Source: Nitrospira_D sp019636945
GTDB taxonomy: Bacteria > Nitrospirota > Nitrospiria > Nitrospirales > Nitrospiraceae
Direction: 5' to 3'
Assembly (NCBI RefSeq): GCF_047338595.1
Contig: NZ_JBLFBO010000003.1
Span: 1-64,000, forward strand
DNA: 64,000 nucleotides
The translations under genes and the position numbers were made by a program. Position 1 is the first letter of the stretch, and each line of letters begins with the position of its first letter. Shown piece after piece: positions 36,275-45,744 of this stretch. Under the pieces are notes generated by a model. It had not been told where the DNA came from. It saw only the letters and a program-made list of their open reading frames with translations, and searched no databases.

Positions 36275-38194
36275 CTATTTTTTGTCTTTGTCCACTTCTT
36301 CAAATTCTGCGTCGACGACTTTCTCATCAGGTTTTGTCTCGCTGGTACCGCCGGTTGCCGATGCACCTGGTTGTGGACCGGATGAAGCCGCCGCTTTCTT
36401 GTACATTTCTTCGGCCAATTTGTGCGACGCCGTCATGAGGGTTTGCGTCGCGGATTCGATGGCCTCGGCATCGGTGCCCTCTAAGGCTTTCTTAAGGGTT
36501 GCAATGGCGTCCTGGATCTTCGTTTTTTCATCGGCGGACACCTTGTCGCCGTATTCCGTGATATTTTTCTCGGTTTGATAGACCAGATTGTCGCCCTGGT
36601 TTTTGGCTTCCGCCAATTTGCGGCGTTTCTTGTCGTCCTCGGTATGCGACTGTGCGTCCCGAACGAGCTTTTCGACCTCATCTTTGCTCAGGCCGCTGGA
36701 GGCTGTGATCTTGATGGACTGCTCTTTCTGCGTCGCCAGATCCTTGGCGGACACGTGGACGATGCCGTTCGCATCGATATCAAAGGTGACTTCAATTTGA
36801 GGCATGCCGCGGGGCGCCGATGGAATACCGACCAAGTCGAATTGTCCCAGCAGCTTGTTGTCATTTGCCATTTCTCGTTCGCCTTGAAAGACGCGAATGG
36901 TCACGGCGGTTTGGTTGTCGGCCGCGGTCGAGAAGACTTGGCTCTTCTTGGTCGGAACGGTCGTGTTGCGCTCGATCAACTTGGTAAATACGCCGCCCAG
37001 CGTTTCGATGCCCAATGACAACGGCGTGACGTCGAGGAGCAGCACGTCCTTGACCTCGCCCTTGAGGACACCGCCTTGAATGCCGGCCCCAATGGCCACG
37101 ACTTCATCAGGATTGACCCCGCGGTGCGGCTCTTTTCCGAAGAAATCCTTCACGACCTGAATCACCTTCGGCATACGGGTCATGCCGCCGACCAAGACGA
37201 TTTCTTGGATGTCATTGGCCGTGACACCGGCATCGGATAAGGCTTTTCGGCAGGGCTCGATCGTCCGCTGAATGAGATCGTCGACCAGCTGCTCCAGTTT
37301 GGCCCGCGTCAGCTTGGTGACCATATGCTTGGGGCCGCTGGCGTCTGCGGTAATGAAGGGGAGATTGATTTCTGTTTCTTGAGACGACGAGAGTTCGATT
37401 TTGGCCCGTTCCGCCGCTTCCTTCAATCGCTGGAGGGCCATCCGGTCTTTCCGTAAGTCGATCCCCTGGTCTTTCCTGAACTCGTCGACCAGCCAATCCA
37501 TCACGCGGAGATCGAAGTCGTCTCCACCGAGATAGGTGTCTCCGTTGGTCGACTTCACTTCGAAGACGCCTTCACCGATTTCCAGGACGGAGACGTCGAA
37601 GGTTCCGCCGCCCAAGTCGTACACGGCGATCCGCTCATCCTTCTTCTTGTCCAGGCCGTAGGCAAGGGACGCCGCGGTCGGTTCATTGATGATGCGCAGG
37701 ACGGTCAGACCGGCGATTTGACCGGCATCTTTGGTGGCCTGGCGCTGACTGTCATCAAAATAGGCGGGAACAGTGATCACGGCCTCGGTGACTTTTTCAC
37801 CGAGATAGTCTTCCGCCGTCTGCCGCATCTTCTGCAGAATCATGGCAGATACTTCCGGCGGGCTATAGCTCTTGCCGCGCAACTCCACATGGGCATCGCC
37901 ATTGTCGGCCTCGACGACCTTGTACGGGAGTCGCTTCATGGCTTCTTGGACTTCGCGGCTCTTGAACTTTCGCCCCATCAGTCGCTTGACTGAGAAAATG
38001 GTGTTCTCCGGATTGGTAATGGCTTGACGTTTGGCGATTTGGCCGACCAGCCGTTCACTCTTATCGGTGATGGCAACGACGGAAGGAGTGGTTCGACTGC
38101 CTTCGGCGTTGGCGATCACGACAGGGTCGCCGCCGCTCATAATCGCCACACAAGAGTTGGTGGTCCCGAGATCGATACCGATAACTTTACCCAT
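36275..38194 (-). CDS. dnaK: chaperone DnaK (Hsp70)
   Basis: This 639-residue ATP-dependent chaperone is complete. The nucleotide domain begins GKVIGIDLGTTNSCVAIM, with AVYDLGGGTFDVS and VLVGGMTRMPKV. The substrate domain contains LLDVTPLSLGIETLGG. The lid ends in the acidic tail EFEEVDKDKK. It works with GrpE (upstream) and DnaJ (downstream) in one minus-strand cluster. Confidence 0.99.
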   Translation of the reverse strand: MGKVIGIDLGTTNSCVAIMSGGDPVVIANAEGSRTTPSVVAITDKSERLVGQIAKRQAITNPENTIFSVKRLMGRKFKSREVQEAMKRLPYKVVEADNGDAHVELRGKSYSPPEVSAMILQKMRQTAEDYLGEKVTEAVITVPAYFDDSQRQATKDAGQIAGLTVLRIINEPTAASLAYGLDKKKDERIAVYDLGGGTFDVSVLEIGEGVFEVKSTNGDTYLGGDDFDLRVMDWLVDEFRKDQGIDLRKDRMALQRLKEAAERAKIELSSSQETEINLPFITADASGPKHMVTKLTRAKLEQLVDDLIQRTIEPCRKALSDAGVTANDIQEIVLVGGMTRMPKVIQVVKDFFGKEPHRGVNPDEVVAIGAGIQGGVLKGEVKDVLLLDVTPLSLGIETLGGVFTKLIERNTTVPTKKSQVFSTAADNQTAVTIRVFQGEREMANDNKLLGQFDLVGIPSAPRGMPQIEVTFDIDANGIVHVSAKDLATQKEQSIKITASSGLSKDEVEKLVRDAQSHTEDDKKRRKLAEAKNQGDNLVYQTEKNITEYGDKVSADEKTKIQDAIATLKKALEGTDAEAIESATQTLMTASHKLAEEMYKKAAASSGPQPGASATGGTSETKPDEKVVDAEFEEVDKDKK

Positions 38195-38250
38195 TGGTAG
38201 ACTCCTTCCTTCTCGACAACGACGACACAGGGTCAGTGCGTTGTTGCATC

Positions 38251-38817
38251 CTATTCGCTTGCTTGAGGTGGGCCTGACGACACGCTGACCATGGCTGCCC
38301 GCAATACTCTGTCGTGCAATCGATACCCCTTCTGAAACTCATCTAAGACCCGATTGGCGGGCACCTCGGTGGATGGCCCGTACGAGACGGCTTGATGGGT
38401 GTGGGGATCGAATTCTTGCCCGGACGTCTCAATGGCTTGCACACCGAACTTGGCCAAGGCACCGGACAATTGCTTGAGTGTCAGTTCGACGCCCTGAGTG
38501 AGTGCTGAATCGCTTCCGTTCGTGTGAGCCGCCTTGATCGCTCGTTCCAAGTTATCGACGACCGGCAGGAGTTCTTTCAGCAGCTGTTCATTGCCGAACC
38601 GAATCTGTTCGCGCTGATCACGCTGCGTCAGCCGCTTGTAATTTTCAAATTCTGCTGCCAGCCGGAGGTATTTCTCATTGAGCGCGGTGCACTCCTCAAC
38701 CTTGGCGGCCAGCTCGTCTTGCGCCGAAGAAGAGGCGGTCGCTGTCTCGGGAGGACCCTCCTCTAAGTTCTCAATTGTATTAGCGTTTGTTTTTTCTTGT
38801 GCGTGGTCTTCAGTCAT
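38251..38817 (-). CDS. grpE: nucleotide exchange factor GrpE
   Basis: This 188-residue protein releases ADP from DnaK. A polar N-terminal tail is followed by a long coiled-coil helix (ALNEKYLRLAAEFENYKRLT). The C-terminal beta domain carries GVQAIETSGQEFDPHTHQAV and VLDEFQKGYRLHDRVLRAAM, the family signature. It is the first gene of grpE-dnaK-dnaJ. No CIRCE element or hrcA gene is visible upstream; coaX lies 95 bases before it on the same strand. Confidence 0.96.
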   Translation of the reverse strand: MTEDHAQEKTNANTIENLEEGPPETATASSSAQDELAAKVEECTALNEKYLRLAAEFENYKRLTQRDQREQIRFGNEQLLKELLPVVDNLERAIKAAHTNGSDSALTQGVELTLKQLSGALAKFGVQAIETSGQEFDPHTHQAVSYGPSTEVPANRVLDEFQKGYRLHDRVLRAAMVSVSSGPPQASE

Positions 38818-38912
38818 ATGGATACCTGTACAGCGGTGGAGATATCCATAAGAGGAAGGAAGTCAACGGGTCATCGGAAAATAAAATGAGACGGGCGATG
38901 GAATCCTTACGC

Positions 38913-39704
38913 TCAATGGGTGGGATAAGTCCCGGAGGCCCGGCGATACAGTAGTTCGAGTCCTTGGAGGGTCAAGAACGGTTCGATGTGCTGAATGGAT
39001 CGCGCCTCTGCTGCGATGATCTGAGCCAATCCACCGGTCGCGATCACAAACGAGGCATGCCCCATCTCGGCTTCGATTCGTTGAATAAGAGTATCCACGA
39101 GACCGGCATACCCAAAAATGAGCCCCGACTGAATGCTGCTGGCGGTATCGGTGCCGATCACGGTTTTGGGGCGGGCAAGTTCTACCTTGCTGAGTTTGGC
39201 TGCTCGGCTAAACAGGGCTTCAGCTGAAATCCCCAAGCCCGGTGCAATCACCCCGCCGAGGTAGTCACCTGTTCCGCTGACGGCGCAGAAGGTCGTCGCA
39301 GTACCGAAATCAACGATGATGAGATCGCGACGGAACTTCTCGTACGCGGCAGCCGCATTGACAACGCGATCGCTTCCGATCTCTTTCGGGTTCAGATACT
39401 TCAGGGTGAGCCCGGTCTCAAGATCGGATGAGACGGTGATGGGGGTGCAGCCAAAGGACGTTGCAACCATCGATTCAAACGTCTCCGTGAGTGCAGGCAC
39501 GACACTGGAAATGATGGCACCGGTGATATGGTCAGGGACTCGGCCGCTTCTGGCCATCAGACTGAGGCAGAGAACCCCGTACTCATCGGCCGTCTTCTTG
39601 GGGTCGGTTGCCAATCGCCAATGGCTCAGGAGCGTCGGCCCCTCAAAGACTCCTGCGACGACGTTGGTATTGCCGATATCGATCGCGAGCAGCATGGAAT
39701 GCAT
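38913..39704 (-). CDS. coaX: type III pantothenate kinase
   Basis: This protein of about 260 residues is an ASKHA-fold kinase for the first step of coenzyme A synthesis. Motifs are LLAIDIGNTNVVAGVF (phosphate 1), KEIGSDRVVNAAAA (substrate) and LIIVDFGTATTFCAV (phosphate 2); GGVIAPGLGIS closes the set. Start at 39704 or, three codons in, at 39695. It follows birA by 24 bases in the valS-nadC-birA-coaX run, a classical birA-coaX pairing. Confidence 0.95.
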   Translation of the reverse strand: MHSMLLAIDIGNTNVVAGVFEGPTLLSHWRLATDPKKTADEYGVLCLSLMARSGRVPDHITGAIISSVVPALTETFESMVATSFGCTPITVSSDLETGLTLKYLNPKEIGSDRVVNAAAAYEKFRRDLIIVDFGTATTFCAVSGTGDYLGGVIAPGLGISAEALFSRAAKLSKVELARPKTVIGTDTASSIQSGLIFGYAGLVDTLIQRIEAEMGHASFVIATGGLAQIIAAEARSIQHIEPFLTLQGLELLYRRASGTYPTH

Positions 39705-39728
39705 TGTACTTCGGGCGGCCAGCTTTCG

Positions 39729-40568
39729 CTACTCTCTCAGATGAATCACATCGGCGGCGTGGACCTCGATGAGAGCGGGCGGTTGTGCGCGAAGGGAAGC
39801 AGAGAGGGGCCGTACTTGTAACGCGCCGTCGGCGGAGAGCGCTTCCGCCGTGCCAAGGATCTGCTGATCGTTGGCGAACAGGACCTTCACCTGACGGCCT
39901 ACTGTGGCACAGCGAGCGAGGTAGGCTTGCCGCAGTCGGGTGGGTCCATGGGACTGCAGCTCGTCAAGGCACTGTTCCAGCTCCCACAAGAGTTGCGAGA
40001 TGAGTCGATTCCGATCGATCGGTTGCGGGACGGCTTCGATCAACGAGGCGGCAATTGGACGTAAATCCTCAGGGAATGAATGAGGCGGGACGTTCACGTT
40101 CAGCCCGATTCCAATGATCACGATCGGGCCGTTGGTCGTTGTCATGGTGCTTTCGCAGAGAATCCCACCGACTTTACGGTCCTGAAGAAGCAGGTCATTG
40201 GGCCATTTCAGAGCGAGGGGCGCGGTAGTAATGTGCCGGGTCGCCTCGGCGACCGCCAGCGCTGTGACCAGCGGTATCCAGGATAACCATTGTGCAAGGG
40301 GGCCGGTCTGGCTTTTCCCGCGAACGATGATGGAGCAATAGATGTTGAATCCAGGCGGGGAAAACCAGGCGCGCCCATGTCGTCCGTAGCCGCCTGATTG
40401 CTGTTCGGCCGTCACCACTGTGCCGTGCGCGGCGCCCTGTTGCGCAAGCGAACTGGCTTCTCGATTGGTTGAAGGGAGATCCTGGTACAGATACAGGATC
40501 TGTCCCAGCGCCCTGGTGGCCAGGGTACTGCGAATCGCTTCGATGTTGAGCGGAGCAGAGGGCGCCAT
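39729..40568 (-). CDS. birA: biotin-[acetyl-CoA-carboxylase] ligase (monofunctional BirA)
   Basis: This 279-residue protein attaches biotin to carrier protein. The catalytic loop is GGYGRHGRAWFSPPG, followed by LKWPNDLLLQDRKVGGIL and IIGIGLNVNV. The C-terminal SH3-like domain is present (RQVKVLFANDQQILGTAEAL). It has no N-terminal winged-helix repressor domain, so it is not a BirA regulator. It starts 4 bases after nadC. Confidence 0.95.
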   Translation of the reverse strand: MAPSAPLNIEAIRSTLATRALGQILYLYQDLPSTNREASSLAQQGAAHGTVVTAEQQSGGYGRHGRAWFSPPGFNIYCSIIVRGKSQTGPLAQWLSWIPLVTALAVAEATRHITTAPLALKWPNDLLLQDRKVGGILCESTMTTTNGPIVIIGIGLNVNVPPHSFPEDLRPIAASLIEAVPQPIDRNRLISQLLWELEQCLDELQSHGPTRLRQAYLARCATVGRQVKVLFANDQQILGTAEALSADGALQVRPLSASLRAQPPALIEVHAADVIHLRE

Positions 40569-40571
40569 GGG

Positions 40572-41453
40572 TCAGCGATGCCGGCGTCGTGCACGTACAG
40601 TCGACGTCATGACGAGGCTGACCGTGGCAGCCGGAGCAGAATGGGTCAAGGCTCCGATGGAAATTCGATCAGCACCGGCCGCTGCCATGGCGCGGACATT
40701 GTTCAGCGTGATCCCCCCCGATACTTCCACCAGGGCCCGCTTGTGAATGAGCGCCACGGCGCGTCGGACCATGTCCGGCGTCATGTTGTCCAGTAAAATT
40801 ACGTCGGGTTTTCTCGCCAACGCTTGCCGAACCTCGGAAAGGGACTCCACCTCGACAACGATCGGGAGTGTAGACGATCGACGGCGCTCTGCGAGTCGAC
40901 AGGCCTCTTCCACCGGCCGTCGATGCCGTCGAAGAAGGGCGAGGTGGTTATCCTTGATCAGAATGCCGTCGCTCAGGGAGTACCGGTGATTGGTTCCGCC
41001 ACCGAGCGCCACGGCCCATTTCTGAAGCCTGCGCCAGCCGGGAAGTGTTTTCCTGGTGTCCAGGATACTGACTGAGTACCCCCGCACGGCTCGACAGAAT
41101 TGCTGTGTCGCGGTGGCAATCCCCGAGAGATGTTGAAGAAAGTTCAGGGCAACCCGTTCGGCTTGTAAGATGGACCGTCCGTCTCCTTCGATCTGAAGCA
41201 GCAGCTCTCCGTTCTTCGCTCGCTCACCGTCTCGCTTGGAGAGGGTGAGTCGTAGGGCAGGATCGACCATGAGAAAGGTCTGAACCGCTGCGGCCATTCC
41301 GGCAACGACCAAAGGCTGTTGAGCGATGATCGTGGCTCGAGCCGGTACCGGAGTCGCAAAGAGCGCAGCGGTGGTGGCGTCTCCCTGGGCAAGATCTTCA
41401 TCGAGCCCCTGGCGCACGGCTCGTCGGATTTCTGCGGCAGGAAGGGTGACCAT
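40572..41453 (-). CDS. nadC: nicotinate-nucleotide diphosphorylase (carboxylating)
   Basis: This 293-residue quinolinate phosphoribosyltransferase of NAD biosynthesis shows ALNFLQHLSGIAT and LDTRKTLPGWRRLQKWAVAL. GGGTNHRYSLSDGILIKDNH, VEVESLSEVRQAL and LLDNMTPDMVRRAV complete the set. The C-terminus ends in an Arg-rich tail (RARRRHR). It is separated from valS by 3 bases and from birA by 3 bases. Confidence 0.96.
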   Translation of the reverse strand: MVTLPAAEIRRAVRQGLDEDLAQGDATTAALFATPVPARATIIAQQPLVVAGMAAAVQTFLMVDPALRLTLSKRDGERAKNGELLLQIEGDGRSILQAERVALNFLQHLSGIATATQQFCRAVRGYSVSILDTRKTLPGWRRLQKWAVALGGGTNHRYSLSDGILIKDNHLALLRRHRRPVEEACRLAERRRSSTLPIVVEVESLSEVRQALARKPDVILLDNMTPDMVRRAVALIHKRALVEVSGGITLNNVRAMAAAGADRISIGALTHSAPAATVSLVMTSTVRARRRHR

Positions 41454-41456
41454 CGG

Positions 41457-44198
41457 TCAGGTTCCGAGCATCGTGCGGAGCTGCTGTTGGCTATCGGCCA
41501 GTAAGGCTCGATCACGTGAGAGGGTCTGCAGCCGATCGTGATGCTCGGCAATCACGTCGGGCGGTGCTTTCGAGGTGAACTCCGCGTTTTTCAGCTTTCC
41601 GTCGATGCGTTGCAACTCCTTGTCCGTTTCCGCGATTTGTTTGTCCAAACGCTCGATGGCTTTCTGGAGATCAACGTCTTCCGCGACGGGAATGCCTACC
41701 GAGAGGCCCTCTGTGATGAGTCGTAGCAATCTGGTCGTCGGCCAATCATGCGGCCGACCGATGTCGACGCGACCACGACTCAGATGGGTGATATGCGGTT
41801 GCAACTGGCTGAGCTGGTGTTGCCTGCTCGGGTCGTCGTGCCCGGCATGAAACGTGATCTGCTGCCCCGGCGGATAATTCAAGAGAACTCGGGCGGTCCT
41901 GGCAAGTCCCACGGTCTGTTCCAACAAGAAAAAGTTCTGTTCAGTCTCAGGCGAGCCCCATACCTGGTCGACAACCGGATAGGTCTGCACGACAATACTC
42001 TCACCCTGATGGGGGAGCGTTTGCCAAATCTCTTCCGTGAGGAACGGCATGAAGGGGTGGAGTAATCGCATGGTGGTTTCCAGCGTCTCCACGAGCGTGT
42101 GGCGTGTGCCGGCACCATCCGGGTGCTCGGGACTTTGGAGGACCGGCTTGATCAATTCCACATACCAGTCACAGTACTCGTGCCAGAAGAATTGATAGAG
42201 TGCCGTTGCGGCCCGGTCAAATCGGTAGGACTCCAACTCCGTCGTGACGACTCGGATCGTATGGGCAAGTCGGCTCAGAATCCATCGGTCGGGGAACGTT
42301 CGTTGCGCCGGCGGAAGGGCGACGCGTGGTCCGTCAAGATACATCAACGCAAATCGCGCGACATTCCAAATTTTATTGGCGAAATTGCGATACCCCTCAA
42401 TCCGCTCTTCCGCCAATTTCACGTCACGGCCCGGCGAGGCCATCGAGGCCAACGTAAATCGGAGTGCGTCGGTACCGAACTCATTCATGACATGAAGTGG
42501 ATCGATGACGTTTCCCTTCGACTTGCTCATTTTCTTGCCTTCGGCGTCGCGGACGAGTGCATGGATGTAGACGTCTTTAAAGGGGACCTCTCCCATGAAT
42601 TTGAGTCCCATCATAATCATGCGCGCGACCCAGAAGAACAAGATGTCGAGACCGGTGACCAGCGTCGCTGTGGGGTAATAGGTCTTGAGTTCCTGTGTGT
42701 GATCGGGCCATCCCAAGGTTGAAAACGGCCAGAGTGCGGAAGAAAACCACGTATCAAGAACATCGGGGTCTCGATAGAGATCAGTCCCGCCGCACGACGG
42801 GCACGTCGCCGGTGTAGTCCTGGAGACGATGGGCGAGGCTCCCGACAAGACCGCTGTTCGGCTCTCAGTTCTGATTACCTGTTTGACGTTGCACGACAAA
42901 CAATACCAGGCTGGAATTTGGTGGCCCCACCAGATTTGACGGGAGATGCACCAGTCCTTAATGTCACGCATCCAGCCGAGATAATTATTGGTCCAGCCCT
43001 CCGGAATGATGCGGATACACCCTTCTTCGACCGCTGTGATGGCCGGTTCAGCCAACGGTTTGATCTTGACGAACCACTGCGGAGACAGAGAGGGCTCGAC
43101 CACAGTCTTGCACCGGTAACACTTTCCCACGGCCATTTTATGATCTTCGACCTTGATCAGATGTCCACGTTCTTTCAGCAGTGCCTCAACTTTAGGCCTG
43201 GCTTTTGAGACGGGCAGGCCCTGCAATTGGTCAATGACGGCGGGATCCACGCCGGCTGGGTGCATGCCGGCCGCATCGAGCAGCGCGTGATGGTCGAGGA
43301 TCGCGAGTCGCGGGAGCGCATGCCGTTCTCCTGCCTCATAGTCGTTGAAGTCGTGCGCCGGGGTGATCTTGACGGCCCCGGTTCCGAATTCACGATCGAC
43401 GAGGAGCCCATCTCCCACGATGGGGATCGTTCGATTCGTAAGGGGGAGGCGGACTTGTTTGCCGATGAGATGCTTGAACCGCTCATCATCCGGATGGACC
43501 GCGACGGCGGTATCGCCGAGCAGCGTTTCGGGTCTGGTTGTAGCGACGGTGAGACGAATGGTTGGATTCTCCGCCAGCGGGTAATCGATGGAATACAGCT
43601 TCCCCTTTGTGTCCTCGTGTTCGACTTCAATATCCGATAATGCGGTGAGGCAGCGGGGACACCAATTGATCAATCGCTCGCCGCGATAGATCAGGCCGTC
43701 TTCGTGGAGCCGGACGAATACTTCGAGTACAGCCTTGGATAATCCTTCGTCCATCGTAAACCGGAGGCGGTCCCAGTCGCAGGATTCACCGAGCTGCTTC
43801 TGTTGGTTGACGATGGTATTGCCCGACGTCGCTTTCCACTGCCAGACGCGCTCGATGAACTGCTCGCGTCCGAGCGTTTCTCTGGAAAGTCCCTCGGCCA
43901 TCAGCTGTTTCTCGACGACGTTCTGTGTGGCGATCCCGGCATGGTCGGTTCCTGGGAGCCACAGTGTGTTCCGTCCCTGCATGCGGCGCCAGCGGATCAA
44001 GATGTCTTGCAGGGAATGGTTCAGGGCGTGACCGACATGGAGCGATCCCGTGACATTCGGCGGGGGGATGACAATGCAATAGGGCTGACCCGACTGCTCC
44101 GGCGAGGTGTGGAAATAGCGGCGCGTGAGCCATTCCTGCGACCATCGTCTTTCAACGGCATTCGGGTCGTAGGTTTTTTCGAGCTGAGATGCAGCCAT
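41457..44198 (-). CDS. valS: valine-tRNA ligase
   Basis: This 913-residue class I synthetase has the HIGH-type motif in PNVTGSLHVGHALNH, a CP1 editing domain (TTRPETLLGDTAVAVHPDDE), KMSKS in GKKMSKSKGN, and a C-terminal coiled-coil arm (LDKQIAETDKELQRIDGKL). Length is standard. It heads a tight operon valS-nadC-birA-coaX. Confidence 0.98.
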   Translation of the reverse strand: MAASQLEKTYDPNAVERRWSQEWLTRRYFHTSPEQSGQPYCIVIPPPNVTGSLHVGHALNHSLQDILIRWRRMQGRNTLWLPGTDHAGIATQNVVEKQLMAEGLSRETLGREQFIERVWQWKATSGNTIVNQQKQLGESCDWDRLRFTMDEGLSKAVLEVFVRLHEDGLIYRGERLINWCPRCLTALSDIEVEHEDTKGKLYSIDYPLAENPTIRLTVATTRPETLLGDTAVAVHPDDERFKHLIGKQVRLPLTNRTIPIVGDGLLVDREFGTGAVKITPAHDFNDYEAGERHALPRLAILDHHALLDAAGMHPAGVDPAVIDQLQGLPVSKARPKVEALLKERGHLIKVEDHKMAVGKCYRCKTVVEPSLSPQWFVKIKPLAEPAITAVEEGCIRIIPEGWTNNYLGWMRDIKDWCISRQIWWGHQIPAWYCLSCNVKQVIRTESRTAVLSGASPIVSRTTPATCPSCGGTDLYRDPDVLDTWFSSALWPFSTLGWPDHTQELKTYYPTATLVTGLDILFFWVARMIMMGLKFMGEVPFKDVYIHALVRDAEGKKMSKSKGNVIDPLHVMNEFGTDALRFTLASMASPGRDVKLAEERIEGYRNFANKIWNVARFALMYLDGPRVALPPAQRTFPDRWILSRLAHTIRVVTTELESYRFDRAATALYQFFWHEYCDWYVELIKPVLQSPEHPDGAGTRHTLVETLETTMRLLHPFMPFLTEEIWQTLPHQGESIVVQTYPVVDQVWGSPETEQNFFLLEQTVGLARTARVLLNYPPGQQITFHAGHDDPSRQHQLSQLQPHITHLSRGRVDIGRPHDWPTTRLLRLITEGLSVGIPVAEDVDLQKAIERLDKQIAETDKELQRIDGKLKNAEFTSKAPPDVIAEHHDRLQTLSRDRALLADSQQQLRTMLGT

Positions 44199-44342
44199 AG
44201 GTGTTCAGTCCAAGTGTGCGGGCGGCATCTTAGCATGTCTGTGCGGCGGAGAACATGGTGTGAGTCTCAGCTTGTAGCCAGGGGTGGCATATGCTATACA
44301 GTCGCGCACCCAAGTGATCACCACTTTATTGTAGGGAGGACC

Positions 44343-44456
44343 ATGGCACGAGGTCGTGAAAAGGATCGGAAGACGCGTAAGAAGCATCGGAAGAATGTCA
44401 AGCGGGTAAAAGCCTTGGCGAAGGCTCGACGAGGAAAGAAGGGGAAGAAAAGCTAG
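44343..44456 (+). CDS. 37-residue highly basic microprotein
   Basis: The encoded protein is MARGREKDRKTRKKHRKNV, continuing in Lys/Arg-rich sequence to KGKKS. About half of its residues are basic, with no hydrophobic core. ggagga lies 8 bases upstream of ATG 44343. The composition suggests a nucleic-acid or ribosome-bound peptide, comparable in style to bTHX or the AURKAIP1/COX24 tail, but I cannot assign it. Its stop overlaps the convergent response-regulator gene by four bases. Confidence 0.65.
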   Translation: MARGREKDRKTRKKHRKNVKRVKALAKARRGKKGKKS

Positions 44457-45598
44457 AGTTTTGCGGAGCGCGACGTTTCTTCTGTCTCGATCAGTCGTTT
44501 GATTTCCGCTTTGATCTGCTGTTCCGCGACATCAGGGACGATGCGCTGAACAGCCTGTTCAACGGCAAGGCCAACCGAGGCTTTGACCGCGGTTTCAACC
44601 ACGAGAGGCGTTTGCTTCACCGCTTCCTGGTGAACCGCATCGGTCACCTGCTGATTGATCGTTCCTACCTGTTCCCGCACGACGGCGGGTAAGTCCTGAT
44701 GAACGACGGATTGCATCTGTTCTCGAACCAACTGCGCGAGAGGCGCTGCGAGCGGAAGTTTGAAGAGATCCGATAGGGCTTGTCGAACGATCGGTTCGCT
44801 GGTCGCAAGTTCTTTCCTGATCAGCGCCGGCAAGGCTTCAGCGAGAAGCGGTTGAATAATCGTCGTGAGATATTCCTGAGACAGAATGCTTCCCAATTGG
44901 ACCTGTAGCTCCTTCTGAACGAGCGGCCGTACCTGTGCTCCCCATTGTTCATTCAGGACTTTCGGTACTGACGCAGCCAGACTCTGCTCGCTCCGTGTGG
45001 TCATGGCCTGTATGAGTTGGTCAACGAGGCTCCTCAGGACATCATCGGTAGCCGATGGGGTGATCGGTGGAGTCAGTACGGTAGCGGCGGCGCTGACAGG
45101 CTGGTTCATAGGCTCCTCCAAACCGGTGAGAACGGACATAGGGGCAGTAGTGTCATCATCGGATTCGGCCCCGGTCGAGGTTGGTGGCCAGACGCGCCGT
45201 TTCAGGCCCGTGCTATTTCCGGAACTCATCTGTTTTTCTTGAAGCGCCTTGAGTACGGTAAGGAGCTCTTCTGTTTGGAACGGTTTCTTGAGGAACGCTT
45301 TGACACCCAATGTGCGGAGATGGTTCTCGTCGGGGTGATCAGCCGGATTGACCAAGGAGATGAGAGCGGTTTCGGCGAGCGCGTCCAGTTTGCTGATCTC
45401 CTTACAAAACCCGGAAAAGGTCATGTTGTCCAACTGGTAGTCGGCGATGATCAGGGACGGTGCATTTCGTCGAGCGGCTTCAAGCGCAGCTGGGCCATCT
45501 TGAAACCCACGAACCTCAAAGCCTTCCGGAGCGGAGATTTGTTCGACCAGTCGTCTGACGGCGGGGCTGCTATCTACCACAAAAATCGGCGATGCCAT
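44453..45598 (-). CDS. response regulator receiver with long helical C-terminal region
   Basis: The protein has about 381 residues. The N-terminal receiver domain (IFVVDSSPAVRRLVEQI) has its phospho-acceptor Asp in LIIADYQLDN, Ser in ALISLVNPAD and Lys in AFLKKPFQTEELL. A Pro/Thr-rich linker follows. The rest (about 190-370) is repetitive amphipathic helix with heptads such as LVREQMQSVVHQDLPAVVRE, likely coiled coil, without a DNA-binding domain. It may be an output scaffold for cell-pole or gliding regulators. The start MASPIF at 45598 is preferred; an upstream start would add 14 residues. Confidence 0.75.
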   Translation of the reverse strand: MASPIFVVDSSPAVRRLVEQISAPEGFEVRGFQDGPAALEAARRNAPSLIIADYQLDNMTFSGFCKEISKLDALAETALISLVNPADHPDENHLRTLGVKAFLKKPFQTEELLTVLKALQEKQMSSGNSTGLKRRVWPPTSTGAESDDDTTAPMSVLTGLEEPMNQPVSAAATVLTPPITPSATDDVLRSLVDQLIQAMTTRSEQSLAASVPKVLNEQWGAQVRPLVQKELQVQLGSILSQEYLTTIIQPLLAEALPALIRKELATSEPIVRQALSDLFKLPLAAPLAQLVREQMQSVVHQDLPAVVREQVGTINQQVTDAVHQEAVKQTPLVVETAVKASVGLAVEQAVQRIVPDVAEQQIKAEIKRLIETEETSRSAKL

Positions 45599-45744
45599 GG
45601 AATGCGCTCCATCGTTTTGGGGTTTCTTCGAAGCTAACAAGGGGGGTATGCTTTGTCAAGAAAACCAGTAAATAGATGAATGAGTTAATGATGTCGTTCG
45701 GCGTTTGATTCCATTGATGTCTTGGACGCATGGGAGTTATCTCG

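Noticed and set aside
38818..38912. CIRCE-type heat-shock operator before grpE
   Set aside because: I looked for the TTAGCACTC-N9-GAGTGCTAA pattern upstream of grpE and did not find it.
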